Source of the DNA: Plasmodium malariae
Lineage: Eukaryota > Apicomplexa > Aconoidasida > Haemosporida > Plasmodiidae
Direction: 5' to 3'
Length of the DNA: 64,000 nucleotides
NCBI RefSeq assembly: GCF_900090045.1
Contig: NC_041784.1
Location: 348,501-412,500, forward strand
Made by a program: the position numbers and the translations under genes. The stretch's first letter is position 1. Each line of letters opens with the position of its first letter. The notes under the pieces are model-generated. The model saw only the letters and a list, made by a program, of their open reading frames with translations. It was not told the DNA's origin and did not search any database. This document shows positions 22,228 through 35,035 of the stretch, in pieces.

Positions 22228-22855
22228 GTTTCAGACATTCTTTTGCATTAACGGTGGGAGGAAATGAAAGAAAAAAAAGCAAAAAAAAAAGAAAAGCAAA
22301 AAAAAAAAAAAAAAAGGTAAGAAAATAATCAAAAAACAGCAAAAAAATCAATAACGAACAAAAAATCGAATAAAAGGCAAAAAAAAAAAAAAAAATGCGG
22401 TGAGAGCAAAAAAGTGAGCAAATAGAGCAAACAGGAATTAAAATGAAATAATGCCAAACCGTAATGAAGCCATGCGACTGGCTAAAAATCGTATAGTCAA
22501 AAAATTCTGAAAATAAAAATTACTTCAAAAAATTATACATAAATTTTTTTTTTTTAAATTCCAGCATAGTAGAAATTTAAAAATATAAAAGTATGATGCT
22601 TATTGTATGTTTTTTATACACATATACATGCGTATACGTATGTATATGTATGTACTGGTACTATAACACGAATTTATGCTGATGAACACACTAGGATTTT
22701 GCTTTGTATGCAGAGTTGTACTGATTTGAGAAAAATATTAATCTCATGAGGAGAGAAAAGTTTTCTCTTCTGTAAAAGAAAATTTTAAAATGCTACAAAT
22801 AAGGAGGAAAACACAGTTCCAAAAAGGATGGTAAACTGAAACAAAAAAAAGTATT

Positions 22856-23112
22856 CAATTGAAATAGGAAAGAGTTGAATTAAAAAAGAGAAGGGTTAAA
22901 TTAAAACAGAGAAGAGTTGAATTAAAAAGGAGAATTGTTTAATTAAAACAAAGAAATGTTTAATTAAAACAAAGAAATGTTTAATTAAAACAAAGAAATG
23001 TTTAATTAAAACAAAGAAACGTTTAATTAAAACAAAGAAATGTTTAATTAAAACAGAGGAGGGTTAAATTAAAACAGAGAAGTGTTGAATTAAAACAGAG
23101 AAGTGTTGAATT
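22856..23112. repeat. 21-bp tandem repeat upstream of PRP39
   Basis: About twelve units around TTTAATTAAAACAAAGAAATG. The central five are near identical; the edges are diverged (AAACAGAGAAGTGTTGAATT). It lies 0.6-0.9 kb upstream of the PRP39 start. Confidence 0.9.
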
Positions 23113-23756
23113 ATAAAAAAATTGAAACAAATCGGTACCTAAGAAATAAATGTTATACGTCCGAATGGCATATATAGATATATACATACATATATATATG
23201 CATACGTATGTATGTATATGTAATGCATATACCTATGCGTCGTTATATTCGATGTACCGTTGAGGCGCATACCATCACTTCACCATAAAATAGGAAGACC
23301 CCGGAGTAGCTAAAATTTAAGACATTATTCTGTTCGCTCCATTTTATTTACCGAAATATTTTATTATTTTTCTGAACATATTTTTTATGCGTAATAATAA
23401 TATTACATATTTAGAAATGGAAAAAATTAAAAATAGAAATATATAGGATTGACACATTTGTGCTTGTTTTTAATGTTCACATAATGCCAATATAACAAAA
23501 AAAATATGAAAGGTGGAGAGTGCAAAGTGGACAAAAAAAAGAAAATTCATATGTTGAAAAATATACATATGTTTGCAATATAATTAACTTGGGCTTACTT
23601 ATGCAGTTCTTTTACACATCCCCTTATGCTAGCATTCACAAGGTCAATTTTTTTTTTTTTTTTACCCTGCTTCTCATGCACACAGTCAATAATTAACGCA
23701 TCGATGTTATTTTATCAAATTAGGGTAGTCCTAACCCCAAGGGATTAAAATTTTGA

Positions 23757-23972
23757 GTTATATGCCAAGATATATATCAAGATATATGTCAAGATATATG
23801 CCAAGATATATATCAAGATATATGTCAAGATATATGCCAAGATATATGCCAAGATATATGCCAAGATATATATCAAGATATATGCCAAGATATATGCCAA
23901 GATATATATCAAGATATATGCCAAGATATATGCCAAGATATATATCAAGATATATGTCAAGATATATGTAAG
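23757..23972. repeat. 12-bp tandem repeat (ATATATGCCAAG / ATATATATCAAG)
   Basis: Eighteen copies of a 12-bp unit in which the variants ATATATGCCAAG, ATATATATCAAG and ATATATGTCAAG alternate in a higher-order pattern. Because 12 is a multiple of 3 the array is open on both strands, giving Tyr-Met-Pro-Arg and Tyr-Ile-Leu-Ala periodic frames of 72-79 codons that I regard as artefacts. Confidence 0.95.
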
Positions 23973-24619
23973 GTTATATGGCATATCGAAGAAAATTTAC
24001 TAGTACTCAGTATAAATATCTATTTGTAATACGTCTAAAAATGTCCACATATATGTATGTATATAGAAGCACACAACACACAAATGATGCTTCGGAAGAG
24101 ATACTCGAAAAAAAAAAAAAATAAATAATAATAATAAACTCGCGTAAGGACATAAACTGCTATGTTTAAGCACGGCAAATTTTCCATTTCTTTTAATTTA
24201 TAGGGAATCGTTACAAGTGGTCAAAAAGGAAAAAAAAAAAAAAAAATACAAGTAGAAATGACAACATACACATAGATGGAAATGCAAATAGGAATGAATA
24301 TAGACGTGATAACAACAGAACTAACAATACGCGTAAGTGGTGAGGTCAATGGTGAAGAATATTAATGGAAATAAAAAACAAAGTAGCACAGAAACAAAAT
24401 TTGAAAGGTTCCTGACAATTTCCACCTTGCTTGTTATACGAAAAAAAAAGGGGAACTTAAAAAAGGGGCATACAAAATCGGAAAAAATTGGATGTGTACG
24501 GTATGTATGACAAGTATCCCTGTGTACCTTACGAACACTATGAGCAACCCGACCAGGTGAAGCAAATCCAGGCATGTACACAAGCATGAGGCTACAACAC
24601 TGCCCTATTTTCGAAACGT

Positions 24620-25720
24620 CTAATTGATAAAAAAGTTTATATTCTTAATGGCTGCCTTTTGAACATGATAATTTTTAATAACGCTCATTCGAAATTCGCT
24701 ATTCTCAATTTTGATGTTACTTCTTACTTGACAAGGAACTCTGAATGGTAGAAAAACTCCAATTTTTGCTTGAAAGCGAAATAAGATGGTTCTAATTTGG
24801 TTACTACCAAAGTATAATTGTATATATATCCTTCCCTTTTTACAGTCATTCAAAAGCATTTCATATAAGTTTTCATCCGTTATAGTATGATTAATACTAA
24901 CTAATGCATTAATCGAATTAATGCCTTGCATTATACCAGGAGATATAGTGATGTCAGATCCACCAATAGGATATGCATGCAAATGCTCAAATAGAACGTC
25001 ATTTATGAATGTTATTTTTGTATTATTATCTTTTTTTTTTATAGAATAATTTAGAAAAATTAAAGATTCTTCTTTTATAAAATTTTTAAAAAGTTCAACA
25101 TCTACATCATGTAATTTATTACTAGATAGTGTCTTAGAAGGTATACCTGAATTAGAAGCACCGAACATATACTTTCTAGTATTAAAACAAAACTCATTAG
25201 CATTTAAACCAATATCATTAGAAGGATAATAATATAACAGCACTTTGCTAACTAAGGTACCCATAAATAAATTATTATAGTCAAAGATAATATTAATTAT
25301 TAGATCTAATTTTAACAGATTTTTTTCATTATTAATATCGGTCTTACTAGGAATGGTACTCATACCTTTGTGTAACACTGCACCAATGTTATTAGCTAAA
25401 TAAAAATTATGATTTACGGAATTTATTATGGACGATTTGGAAGATATATGATTACCTATTAAAAAACCAATGCAAAATATTACCAAACAGACAGCCACAA
25501 TACTTGTTATTTGAGTAAATATGTAAAAAATTAAACTTTTAAAAAGAGAAACATCACTCCCTCTATCCTTCTTTATAATATATGTATTTAGCTCTCTATT
25601 GGTACGAGGAAACTTTTTTATAAATTCATTTATATCATCTATCGTTTTTATTACTTTCTTGTTTCTATATTTATAAAATTCTCTATCGTTCAAGCTGCTC
25701 CGTCTTTCTTTGACTTCCAT
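24620..25720 (-). CDS. Single-pass membrane protein of unknown function
   Basis: Single exon of 366 aa. The N-terminal 58 residues are charged and cytosol-like (MEVKERRSSLNDREFYKYRN...). One strongly hydrophobic helix follows (about residues 60-90, FYIFTQITSIVAVCLVIFCI), and then about 275 residues that are presumably lumenal or extracellular. The distal part has a beta-rich look (GGSDITISPGIMQGINSINALVSINHTIT, then KGRIYIQLYFGSNQIRTILFRFQA). The topology of a short cytosolic tail, one helix and a lumenal beta-sandwich recalls LEA-2/NDR1-like membrane proteins. That is only a shape resemblance and I cannot name a family. Composition and length make it a real gene. Confidence 0.8.
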   Translation of the reverse strand: MEVKERRSSLNDREFYKYRNKKVIKTIDDINEFIKKFPRTNRELNTYIIKKDRGSDVSLFKSLIFYIFTQITSIVAVCLVIFCIGFLIGNHISSKSSIINSVNHNFYLANNIGAVLHKGMSTIPSKTDINNEKNLLKLDLIINIIFDYNNLFMGTLVSKVLLYYYPSNDIGLNANEFCFNTRKYMFGASNSGIPSKTLSSNKLHDVDVELFKNFIKEESLIFLNYSIKKKDNNTKITFINDVLFEHLHAYPIGGSDITISPGIMQGINSINALVSINHTITDENLYEMLLNDCKKGRIYIQLYFGSNQIRTILFRFQAKIGVFLPFRVPCQVRSNIKIENSEFRMSVIKNYHVQKAAIKNINFFIN

Positions 25721-26596
25721 TGGTGTAAGAGATCTGTTCTCTTTAGAAAAAAAGAAAAATATGTGTAGCCTATTGAAGTTTGATTCAAACTTAACATCAG
25801 TGCCCCATGCGATGATCCAATGTAACTTTCACGCAAATTGCACCATTCGAAATGTTGTTACAGGGTATATCAGCCTTGCGCGGTTTCTCTACACGTTTAT
25901 CCTGCGTTCCTGTGTGTCCTTACAATGCTTCCTCACAATACCGCCCTACAATACTGCCCTACAATTCTTCGCTCCAAACCTATATAGCACGTAACAGGGC
26001 TTATTTTGTTTTATCTCACAGACCACACTAAACCACACACACAAACAAGTTACACTTCAGTAGTTATGTAATTATATTTTATCTTAAAAATGGAAAACAC
26101 ATTATAATGAAAAGCTCACTAACCCTCCTTTCAGTAGTATCCCTTTATCACAAAAAAAATTAAGCATTCCTAATTTTGGTTTGCTAACTTTTCCCACTAC
26201 AAAATGGAATAGCATAACTGGCCGAGTCATGTATTAAATGGTGCGTATTGGTATGTGTGCACAGTATGTAAATATATATATGCACCCATAAACATGTATG
26301 TATTCGTGATATGTACAACGAGACTACCTATTTAACACATGAACTCTCAAGTGCTTATAAATACAACTATCAAATTTCCACTTATCCTTAAAAAATACTT
26401 TCAACGAATTTTTACCCATGCGCAAGAAGGTAAAAATTATGTTCATAAAAAAGAAAAAGTTTTGAGTCCATTTGCTTGCAGGAATGTTTTTTACCGTCTC
26501 CTCTTCCTTAGTTCTTAGTGTATATCATCACTTAGAGTATTTTATATTTGTTTTCTCCCTTAAGTATGAAAATGCGTACATATATTTATATATATA

Positions 26597-26692
26597 CATA
26601 TATGCATATGTACATATATTTATATATACATATATGCATATGTACATACATTTATATATACATATATGCATATGTACATGCATTTATATATA
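26597..26692. repeat. 32-bp tandem repeat
   Basis: Three copies of a 32-bp unit starting CATATATGCATATGTACATA and ending in TTTATATATA, with single-base differences. Each unit holds overlapping short palindromes (ATATGCATAT, TGTACA). Confidence 0.85.
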
Positions 26693-27005
26693 TGTACATG
26701 TAATATACATATTCGGACCCCAGATCAAACTTTCGCAGAATTGCAGTTAATTTTTTTAAAAATAAAGCTACAAATAATCCTATAATGCATAATTTGTTCT
26801 TTGGTGTAATTATCCACCATAATATAAACTCCTTATGCCTGTGATAACTATGTACATAAAATTATTTACTTCATTTAATTTGATTTTTTATGTGCCTTAC
26901 CATTTGTATGCTAAAGCACTATTTTCCTCGCAAAAATGCAGAAGGGATAAAACGAAATACGATCAGAACTTCCAGAAAAAAAAAAAAATAATAATAAAAT
27001 AAACC

Positions 27006-27048
27006 AAAATTAAAATTAAAATTAAAATTAAAATTAAAATTAAAATTT
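27006..27048. repeat. AAAATT hexamer repeat
   Basis: About seven head-to-tail copies of a six-base unit AAAATT in intergenic DNA upstream of the WDR55-like gene. Confidence 0.85.
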
Positions 27049-27827
27049 ATACTAAATATTTATCTCACAATTTCCAATTTTTTTTTATGTTTTTTTGTTT
27101 GTTAGTAGCTCATATTATCCTGGAAATGCATTTTCCCCTTTTTTCCTAAATTTTTCATTTTTTGGCTAAGCCTTTTTTTTTTTTTTTTTTTTTGTGTTCC
27201 AATTATTTTTAAATATTATTATTATCGTCATTATTATCGTCATTATTACTATCATTATTACTACCCTTAATACTATCATTACTATTATCATTATTATTTT
27301 TTTTTCTTAAATGTATTCTTTTCAATTTTCAAATTAATGTTTGCTATGTAAAACTACGCAGCGGGAGGTTATCGCCACTGTTTGAGACGTACAAATAGTA
27401 AAATACGTCCATATAAATAAATATATGTATATATGTATTTATTTACGTACGTATATACTTATGTAAATATATATGTATAGACCCATATTCGGTACATAAG
27501 AACGCGGATGAACATTACGACAGCAATGTGCAGAAACACATGTCAAAGAAGGCAAGGGGGGAAAAAAAAAAAAAATTTATAAAAAGAAATTCTGTTTTAC
27601 TAGCGAAACGTTGTCAATGTACCCAAGTTCCAGTGGAATATAAAATGTGGAATATATAATAATATATATATATATATGTATATATGCATACATGTACGCT
27701 TGTATTGTATATGTGTTTTATACAACATAATGACGAAATAGGAATACAAAAAGTGGGTACGGAGTAAAGACAGAAATACAGTTAATAGAAAACAAGTACA
27801 AAAAAAAAAAAAAAAAAAATTAGCAGA

Positions 27828-28832
27828 ATGTACACCCCCATTAAGTGCAAGGCTTCAGTTTTTGATGTCGAGTTTCACCCAAAGCTGGACTTACTATGTG
27901 CTGGTTTGTTTGATGGGAATTTAATATTATATAAATTGAAAAAAGATGTAAAACAAAATGAAGAACAAGATGTAGAACATAATGAAGATGAAAAAAAAAA
28001 ATTTGAAAAAATATGGCACATATATAATCATGAAAAAACAATTAGGTGTGTTTCATTTTCCAAAAAAGGGAAAACAATTTTATCAGCATCCTCAGATAAT
28101 AAATGTGCATTAACAGATATTACAGGAAAAGTTATATGGACCAATACATGCCATAATAATTTAATTAGTTCTATTTTATTTACTAGTTTAAATACCTTCT
28201 TAACAGCTGATGAAATAGGAGTTATAAAACACTGGGATGTGAGAGATAAATCAAAAAAACCCATACATAAAATAAAAGTGTATGATGATATTATTTCAAG
28301 TATGCTTTTAGATCATAATGAAAAATCAATTATTGTATCATCAGGAGGTCATTTATCCCATTTTGATATATTATATAAAAAAGAAATTACTTCTCATACC
28401 ATATCAATAGAATATAAGGATGATTTATTATGTTCTCAACTTATTGCACATAATTCAAAAATAGTATGTACAACTATTAATGGAGATATTATTATTTTTT
28501 CTAAAGAACCATGGGGAAACATAGATGGAAAAATTAAAGCTAGTAAAGAAATGATAAATACTTTTGTTAAACTGGATGAATATATTATTTTATTTGGTAC
28601 ATACGACGGATTAATAAAAGCTGCACATTTTCATCCAAATAAAGTGGGTGATATTATTGCAAGACATGATGCTGCGGAAGGTATTGAAAAATTAACTATT
28701 AATAAAAAAAAAAATATATTAGCAAGCATTTCACATGACTATTCCATCAACTTTTATCCCATTCGAATGAACAGTTCATATATATCAGGAAAATCCAAAA
28801 AAAAAAAAAAGCCCTTCTTTCGAGACCTATGA
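27828..28832 (+). CDS. WD40-repeat protein, WDR55/Jip5-like (ribosome biogenesis)
   Basis: Single exon, 334 aa. The whole length reads as a seven-bladed WD40 propeller: SVFDVEFHPKLDLLCAGLFDGNL, IRCVSFSKKGKTILSASSDN, LISSILFTSLNTFLTADEIG with HWDVRDKSKKP, and later FGTYDGLIKAAHFHPNKVGD and EGIEKLTINKKKNILASISH. The phrases 'GLIKAAHFHPNKVGDIIARH' and 'HWDVRD' match the WDR55/Jip5 pattern (TDGVIRAVNILPNRVVGSVGQH in the human protein, as I recall it). These proteins act in nucleolar pre-rRNA processing of the large subunit. The C-terminus is a Lys-rich tail (KSKKKKKPFFRDL). An unrelated WD40 protein is possible but less likely. Confidence 0.82.
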   Translation: MYTPIKCKASVFDVEFHPKLDLLCAGLFDGNLILYKLKKDVKQNEEQDVEHNEDEKKKFEKIWHIYNHEKTIRCVSFSKKGKTILSASSDNKCALTDITGKVIWTNTCHNNLISSILFTSLNTFLTADEIGVIKHWDVRDKSKKPIHKIKVYDDIISSMLLDHNEKSIIVSSGGHLSHFDILYKKEITSHTISIEYKDDLLCSQLIAHNSKIVCTTINGDIIIFSKEPWGNIDGKIKASKEMINTFVKLDEYIILFGTYDGLIKAAHFHPNKVGDIIARHDAAEGIEKLTINKKKNILASISHDYSINFYPIRMNSSYISGKSKKKKKPFFRDL

Positions 28833-29252
28833 GGAATCGGCGTTTTTGCGTTCGCCCGTTCGTTTGACCGTTTATTTGTTTATTTATTTGTTCATTTACT
28901 GAATCATTTATTTTTGTTTATGTATAACTGCAATAAATCTGCAGTTACACCTGCCACTATATATGTATATATATATGTATATTTATATGCGCGTGTATAC
29001 GTATTTTTATTTCTCCCTTTTGCAAAAGTAACCTCCGCCTAAATAGACTTCATAACTACAGATTAATATACAGTCTTTTATTTTATTTTAGCTTTTTTTT
29101 TTTCATTTAAACCCGTAGTCCATTATAAAACAGCCTGCGGATGTACACACCCAAACATACATGATAACATTTTTAAAAAAGTATTGCCACAGTTGTTCCT
29201 CCGTATGTGATACGTATGTTACGTTTTACCATTTTGTATGTTATTAATGCTT

Positions 29253-29288
<36 letters not shown>

Positions 29289-31010
29289 TCATACTTTATA
29301 TGTGTAAATGTACATACATGCATTTATACATATCCTCATATTTACATATCATATGCAACTCCGCCTAGGCAATTCACTCACCCATTTCTGAATAACAATT
29401 GTTCAATCTTTTGCATAACTTTATATATAAATATGTATGCATATATATATATACACATATATACGTATGTATGAAAAAAAACAATGTACAATGTTATTGA
29501 GGCAAATCGACATTTCCTGCTTTAACACTAGTAACAGGAAAAAAAAAAAAAAAAAAAAAAAAGAGCTCTCACCTTTTAATTAAAGCTTTAGATTAAGCAT
29601 TATATATGTGTAAGATATACAATACATGTGGTAAACTGCTTTTTTTTGAAATACACCAAAACTATTTTAATATATATTTATTCTGCGTTATCTTCTGTTT
29701 ATTTATATTACCCTTTCGCAATTCACTTCTCATATATGGTGAATTCGATAAATAATTAAAAATATATATAAATATTTAAAGAAAAAATTAAAAAAAAAAA
29801 CAAGAAAAAAAAAGTATTTTTATGCTATTATAGCACTGATATCTAGTTATTATGAATTGGCATGTAATTTGATTTTTTTTTTTTATTTGTTCTCTTTTTT
29901 TCTTTTTTTTTTTTTTTTTTTTTTTCCTTATTTGCAGTTTTGTAAGGAGTAAAAAGTGAGATATAACAATCTTACCTATTCGTTCAGTTATTTAGCCAAT
30001 AAAATTTAGCATTTTTAAAAAAAACTTGTTATGTATACTATGATATATATATGGAAACATAAGAACATAGTATGTATGTATATATAATCATCAATATATA
30101 TATGAATTTACATATGTACTTATGTATATATTAATTAACATGTGCGTGCTTTTCTTTTGAAGTCTCATGCACGCGTAGCAATATAAGTAGATAGGCAGTT
30201 ACTAGATTTTTTTTTTTTTTTTACATTTATTACTTTTTTTATATTTTTTAAAAATAACGTAAATATAGCCGATATTAGAAATTAAATTTGAAAGAATGAA
30301 GCACACATTGCTCATTTCAAATATTTTAAAATTATTCTTTACCGGTAAAGCATTATATCATTTTATACGCCTAGCTTCCAAAAGGATTGAGTATACAGTG
30401 TATTCTTAGGCCGATCTTTCGTATATACATGTATATGCACGTTTATATATTTGCGTGTATGTATATACATTTACACCAAGTTGTACACATTTTAGCATAA
30501 TGACAAGATGAAATTTTTATTTTCATTTAGAAAAAAAAAATTCGTCATGTAGCGAAATTTTTAATTGTAAAGTTATTTATTTTGCCAAATAATATATATA
30601 TATATATGTTTATATGTTTATGTACATCTACACATATACACATACAAGTGAGTATGAGAATGTACATTTATGAAGGAGTTAAATGACAATTTGGAATGTA
30701 ACAGAGCTTTTTAAAAAACGTATTACTTTCTGTGAAATAAAGGATAGCGCAACGACATTACAGTTTTGCACCTGTATCTACTCATAACTACCATTATATA
30801 TATATATATATATATATGTGTACGTTTATTTGCGCCCACATGTACATACCCTTGCACGTATGCACGTATAGGTTTAAGCTACACGTTTGAACGAGTCGTG
30901 TTATGTATGTGTATATGCTCATATGTACGTACGTATATATTTACACACGTATACATGTACATCCACGCAATCACAAGCATATATGCGCAGAAAGGGGAGG
31001 TGTTTAAAGA
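28833..31010. other. Intergenic spacer between two plus-strand genes
   Basis: About 2.2 kb without a supported gene. It includes T-tracts (about 29250-29285, 29904-29925, 30211-30222), A-tracts (about 29539-29562) and several TA/ACATATA microsatellites. The 3' flank of the WDR55-like gene and the promoter of the ArfGAP gene must be here. Confidence 0.45.
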
Positions 31011-33771
31011 ATGCGTATAGCTAGCAAGAGCAGTAATTCTTACCAACGTGATATTGAAAGAATAACAAAAATAAAAGGAAATAACAGATGTGCTGATTGC
31101 GGAGCAAAGTGCCCTAGGTGGGCAAGTATAAATCTTGGTATTATAATCTGTATAGAGTGTTCAGGAATACACCGAAATTTGGGTGTTCATATTTCAAAAG
31201 TGAAATCATTAACTTTGGATAAAATTATGCCACAGTGGATACATGTAAATTATTTTGTTTTATTTTTTTATTTTTTTTTTTTTTTTTTTTGCAGAATTGT
31301 ACTTCATACATTTTTATAGAACCGTATTTGTACAGCTGTTTCGTAAATGACTTTTCTTTTTACTTCAATCCGTTTTTCTCCATTTCATCTTTCTCCTTTT
31401 CGTTTTGCTATGTTTCATTTTAATTATTTTTTCTTTTTTTCGAAGTGCATTACAAGTATAGGTAATGACTTGTCTAACGCATATTATCTGTACAACCTAC
31501 CTCCTGATACGTACATGCCGAAACAAGGGGATTCTTCAGTGTAAATATATCAAAAAACAAAAAAAAAAAAGGAAGGAAAAAAAAATATTTTTTGCTCAAA
31601 TGAAACATGATGTATAAGTGAATTAGCCGTGAATAATTCCACGAAACATTTTCCCTTTTATTTTTTTTTTTTTTTACGTAACTGTATGATATTTATAAAT
31701 TAGTCTATTTTTATATGTCATAATACTATTAGTATGACAAGAAGTACGCATTTCGAATTTATTTGCGATCCACAAGATCGTGTAATGTATACATATATGT
31801 GGTATGTACATATGTAATTACATATAAGTATATATATATATATATATACATATATATATACATTTTTATATAAGCTCATTATTGTATATGTACCCTTAAA
31901 TATTGCCCTTTTCCAACACAGCGTAATGCAAGCGTGGATAAAAAATAAATATGAAAAGAAGTTATATGTGCCAGCTAATAGGAAAGAACCCGGTCTGTAT
32001 TATTTAGAAGGTACATATATACAGACATACGGGTTTTTACATCTATACATGCTACTTATACAATGTATACATGTAACAGTTCGTGTGTTTTACCCTTTTT
32101 TTTGTTCATATTAGGAGATGATCCCAGAAAGTGTCTACCAGAGGTTGCACGAGTAAATGCCCATATAAGGTGAGAAAAACGTAAAATAGCTCAAAAAGAT
32201 AAATATGTGCATGCGTACATATGTACATACATGTATTAACACACTTAAATACAGTGCAAGAAATGAGGTTTAATTCAATGCTCCATTTTTACCTATACGT
32301 ATATTTCTTTCATTGTAGTGCCCACAATGTGCCTTCCCAATATAGAACGAATGACAGGAAAAATTCAAAAAGTGAAATGAGAATGTAATATTTTAAAAAT
32401 ATTATTTTATGGTTATACACGTATATATTTATGTATATGTATGTACACCAATGTGCACACATATGTACGTGTTTGTCCCATTTTAATAGTCATCTGTGTT
32501 TTACTGTTCCTTTTGTATTCATATGTTGATTTATTTTTATTTTATTTTATTTTTTTTTTTTTTAATTTTGAAGGGATAATATTATGGAGAATTCTGGAAC
32601 ATTAGATATTTTCGACTCGTTAAAAATTATAGACAGTAATAAATTTCAAGAAGGGATAATAAATAAAAAGGGCAACAATGAGGAAAAGGAGAAGGAATTA
32701 TATTGGGGTTTTGCAAAAAAGGACAATGATAATAAAAAGTACTTGAACGATAACTTTTATTCTTTTGATAATATGTTAATTGGTGAAGATAAAAGCAATA
32801 ATATTACCCTTAGTAGTACCAATAATGGTAATGGAAATAGTATCAATAATACTAGTAATATTTATAATAACAGTAATAGCAATAGTTATAGTAATAATTA
32901 TGGAAATAATTATAGCACTAATTATGGCAATAATTATAGCAATAGTAATGGTACTAATAATAGTAGTATATATGCTACGAAGGACTCTTATTTTTTCAAC
33001 GACTTTATAAAAGCAAGCAGTTCAACTAATGACTTAGTTAATTCGGGCAATCCGAGTAACTCAAACAACATCAGACAGTCGAATAGTCGTAGCTACAACA
33101 GTAATAATAATAGCTGTAATAACAATAATAGTGGCATTACCAGTAATAGAGGCAACAACAGTAACAGTAACAGTAACAATAACAGTAACAATAATAGTAA
33201 CAGTAACAATAATAGTAACAGTAACAATAATAGTAACATTAACAATAATAGTAACATTAACAATAATAGTAACAGTAACAATAATAGTAACAGTAAACCC
33301 TTTTTCTTTTTTGATGATGATGCTAATAAAATGAACAGCACGATTAATAACAACATCTTTAACGAAAAATTAAATTTTCCTAATCCCTGTGAGAACAAAA
33401 ATTTCAACAATCTTAATTCTTTATCTGAAAAGGATTTAAGAGATGCGAAAGTTCAGGCAGCAAAAAAATGTATTGCTCGACTTTTTGCGAACTCTAAAAA
33501 TATTTCTTTTTCTGAAAAAAAGAGATCAAATATAAATTTAAATAATCATGATAATCAAAATAGTCATGTAAAAAATAATTTATGTAAATCATCATTTAAT
33601 ACATTAAATGGATATAAACAAAATTGTTTTGAAAACTTTAGTTCAAATATTGTAAAGAATTCCAATAATGAAAAAAGCGATTCAGGAACATTAGGAGGTC
33701 TGGAAAAAAGAAACAAAAAGAAAGATGAAAATAAATCTATGCAAGACTTTGATTTTTTTTTGAGCGATTAG
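31011..33771 (+). CDS. Arf GTPase-activating protein (six exons)
   Basis: GTPase-activating protein for Arf-type G proteins in Golgi/vesicle traffic. Exons are 31011..31244, 31446..31540, 31922..32010, 32115..32169, 32319..32384 and 32574..33771. All introns are GT-AG and all phases agree, giving 578 aa. The N-terminus is a canonical ArfGAP zinc finger, [17 protein letters not shown]...[14 protein letters not shown], with the C-x2-C-x16-C-x2-C ligands and the catalytic Arg in GIHRNLG. It continues through exons 2-4: [31 protein letters not shown], then the ARVNAHIS linker. The last exon is a long low-complexity tail with a dense Asn/Ser tract (nt about 32800-33295) and ends in a DFDFFLSD acidic-aromatic motif. 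Subfamily is not decided; the short finger region is closest to SMAP/AGFG types. Confidence 0.9.
33100..33296. repeat. AGTAACAATAAT-type repeat in the ArfGAP tail
   Basis: Imperfect AATAGTAACAGTAACAAT units encoding Asn-Ser-Asn-Asn. It leaves Val/Thr/Ile and Leu-rich spurious frames in other phases and on the other strand. Confidence 0.9.
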
Positions 33772-33954
33772 TGTTTCATGGATGTTTTACATTGTTTCGG
33801 TCTAATACCAGCGCGCAAAGTAGAACAGCGTATACTCGTATCTATACATATATGTGTATATATATGCATTTACATGTGTGTGAGCGTTTCAAACGCGCTT
33901 TTTACGAAATTTCGGGAGTATGACTCTGCTTAAAGGCCATCTTCCCCCCCCCCA

Positions 33955-33988
<34 letters not shown>

Positions 33989-34126
33989 TATTAGAGAAAG
34001 TTACCAAGAAAATATTGCTCGTCTAGGTGACTCTCAAAATTGTGTGCGCTTATAGGAACTTTGCGATTATTTTATTATATTTATTTATACACACATTTAT
34101 TCATACACATACAATATGTGTACATG

Positions 34127-34157
<31 letters not shown>

Positions 34158-34430
34158 TGGTTCCTATTTCGCTTTTCCGTTTTTTGCCCCTCATTCACCC
34201 TAATGAAATTTTTTGCGTGACATATATGTGAATAATGCATATATTGTTTATTTAATATAACTTGTTGTATTTGTTTTTTTTTTTTTAATGTGTTTCGGTT
34301 ATAATATACATACATATATATACATATATAGTCATACGGCATTACGTGCAGCTTATAGCGTCATATTTTTATATGTAACCCGTATGCACACCGCCCGTAC
34401 ATCGTACATGTGTGCTTGCCCTTATGTATT

Positions 34431-34435
<5 letters not shown>

Positions 34436-34484
<49 letters not shown>
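34436..34484. repeat. (TA)n microsatellite
   Basis: About 24 uninterrupted TA dinucleotides in intergenic DNA. Confidence 0.95.
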
Positions 34485-34486
<2 letters not shown>

Positions 34487-34904
34487 GTATACGTATATAT
34501 TGTATACGTATGGGCTCGTGTGCATTCGCATTACGTACCTTTACCAGAGCCCCCTTTTATTTGTTAACACTGTTGTTCATTTTCGCCCCCCTGAGTTGTT
34601 CAGCCATTATTTGTTCATCTTAACCATATGAAATTTTAACCCCCCTTTTATTTTTTTTTTCATTTTTTATTTTTTTATATAATTTTACCAGAGTAAATGA
34701 AAAAAAATAAATTTTTTAAATAAAAACGAAATGCTCTTTTAAAACAGTAATAAAAATGGAAATTTTTCATATGAAAGAATTGTTACTTGTCAAATATATC
34801 CAAAAAAAAAAAAAAAATTGGAAATGAACAACGGAAGAAATCAAAAGCTCTGCCTTAAAATGGTATCATGTAGATTCGTGTGCACACACCATATAAGAGG
34901 ATTC

Positions 34905-35035
34905 ATATACATATATATACATATACATATATATAAATATACATATATATACATATACATACATATACATATATATACACATATATATTCATATACATAC
35001 ATATACATATATATACATATACATATACATATATT
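34905..35035. repeat. ACATATATATACATATACAT compound microsatellite
   Basis: About 130 bp of alternating purine-pyrimidine CA/TA dinucleotide blocks, ending just before the minus-strand gene's stop codon. Confidence 0.9.

Larger units (their letters stand above)
22228..24619. promoter_or_regulatory. 5' flank of PRP39 and 3' flank of the next gene
   Basis: About 2.4 kb with no supported gene. Just upstream of the PRP39 ATG are repeated A-tracts (22276-22316, 22380-22396). It also contains the 21-bp repeat near 22860-23110 and the 12-bp repeat near 23757-23970. The two minus-strand genes are separately transcribed, so the PRP39 promoter should be in the right-hand neighbourhood of 22.2-23.2 kb. 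Confidence 0.4.
25721..27827. promoter_or_regulatory. Divergent spacer between the membrane protein and the WDR55-like gene
   Basis: No supported gene. The first 280 bp are relatively C-rich. Further on are a 32-bp tandem repeat (about 26597-26692), an AAAATT repeat (about 27006-27048), a T-tract (about 27173-27193) and ATT/CGT-type trinucleotide-like DNA (27215-27300). An A-tract ends ten bases before the WDR55-like ATG. Two outward promoters are expected. Confidence 0.4.

Noticed and set aside
23753..23984. Two overlapping periodic frames, one on each strand, 72-79 codons.
   Set aside because: Products of a 12-bp tandem repeat with no unique sequence around them.
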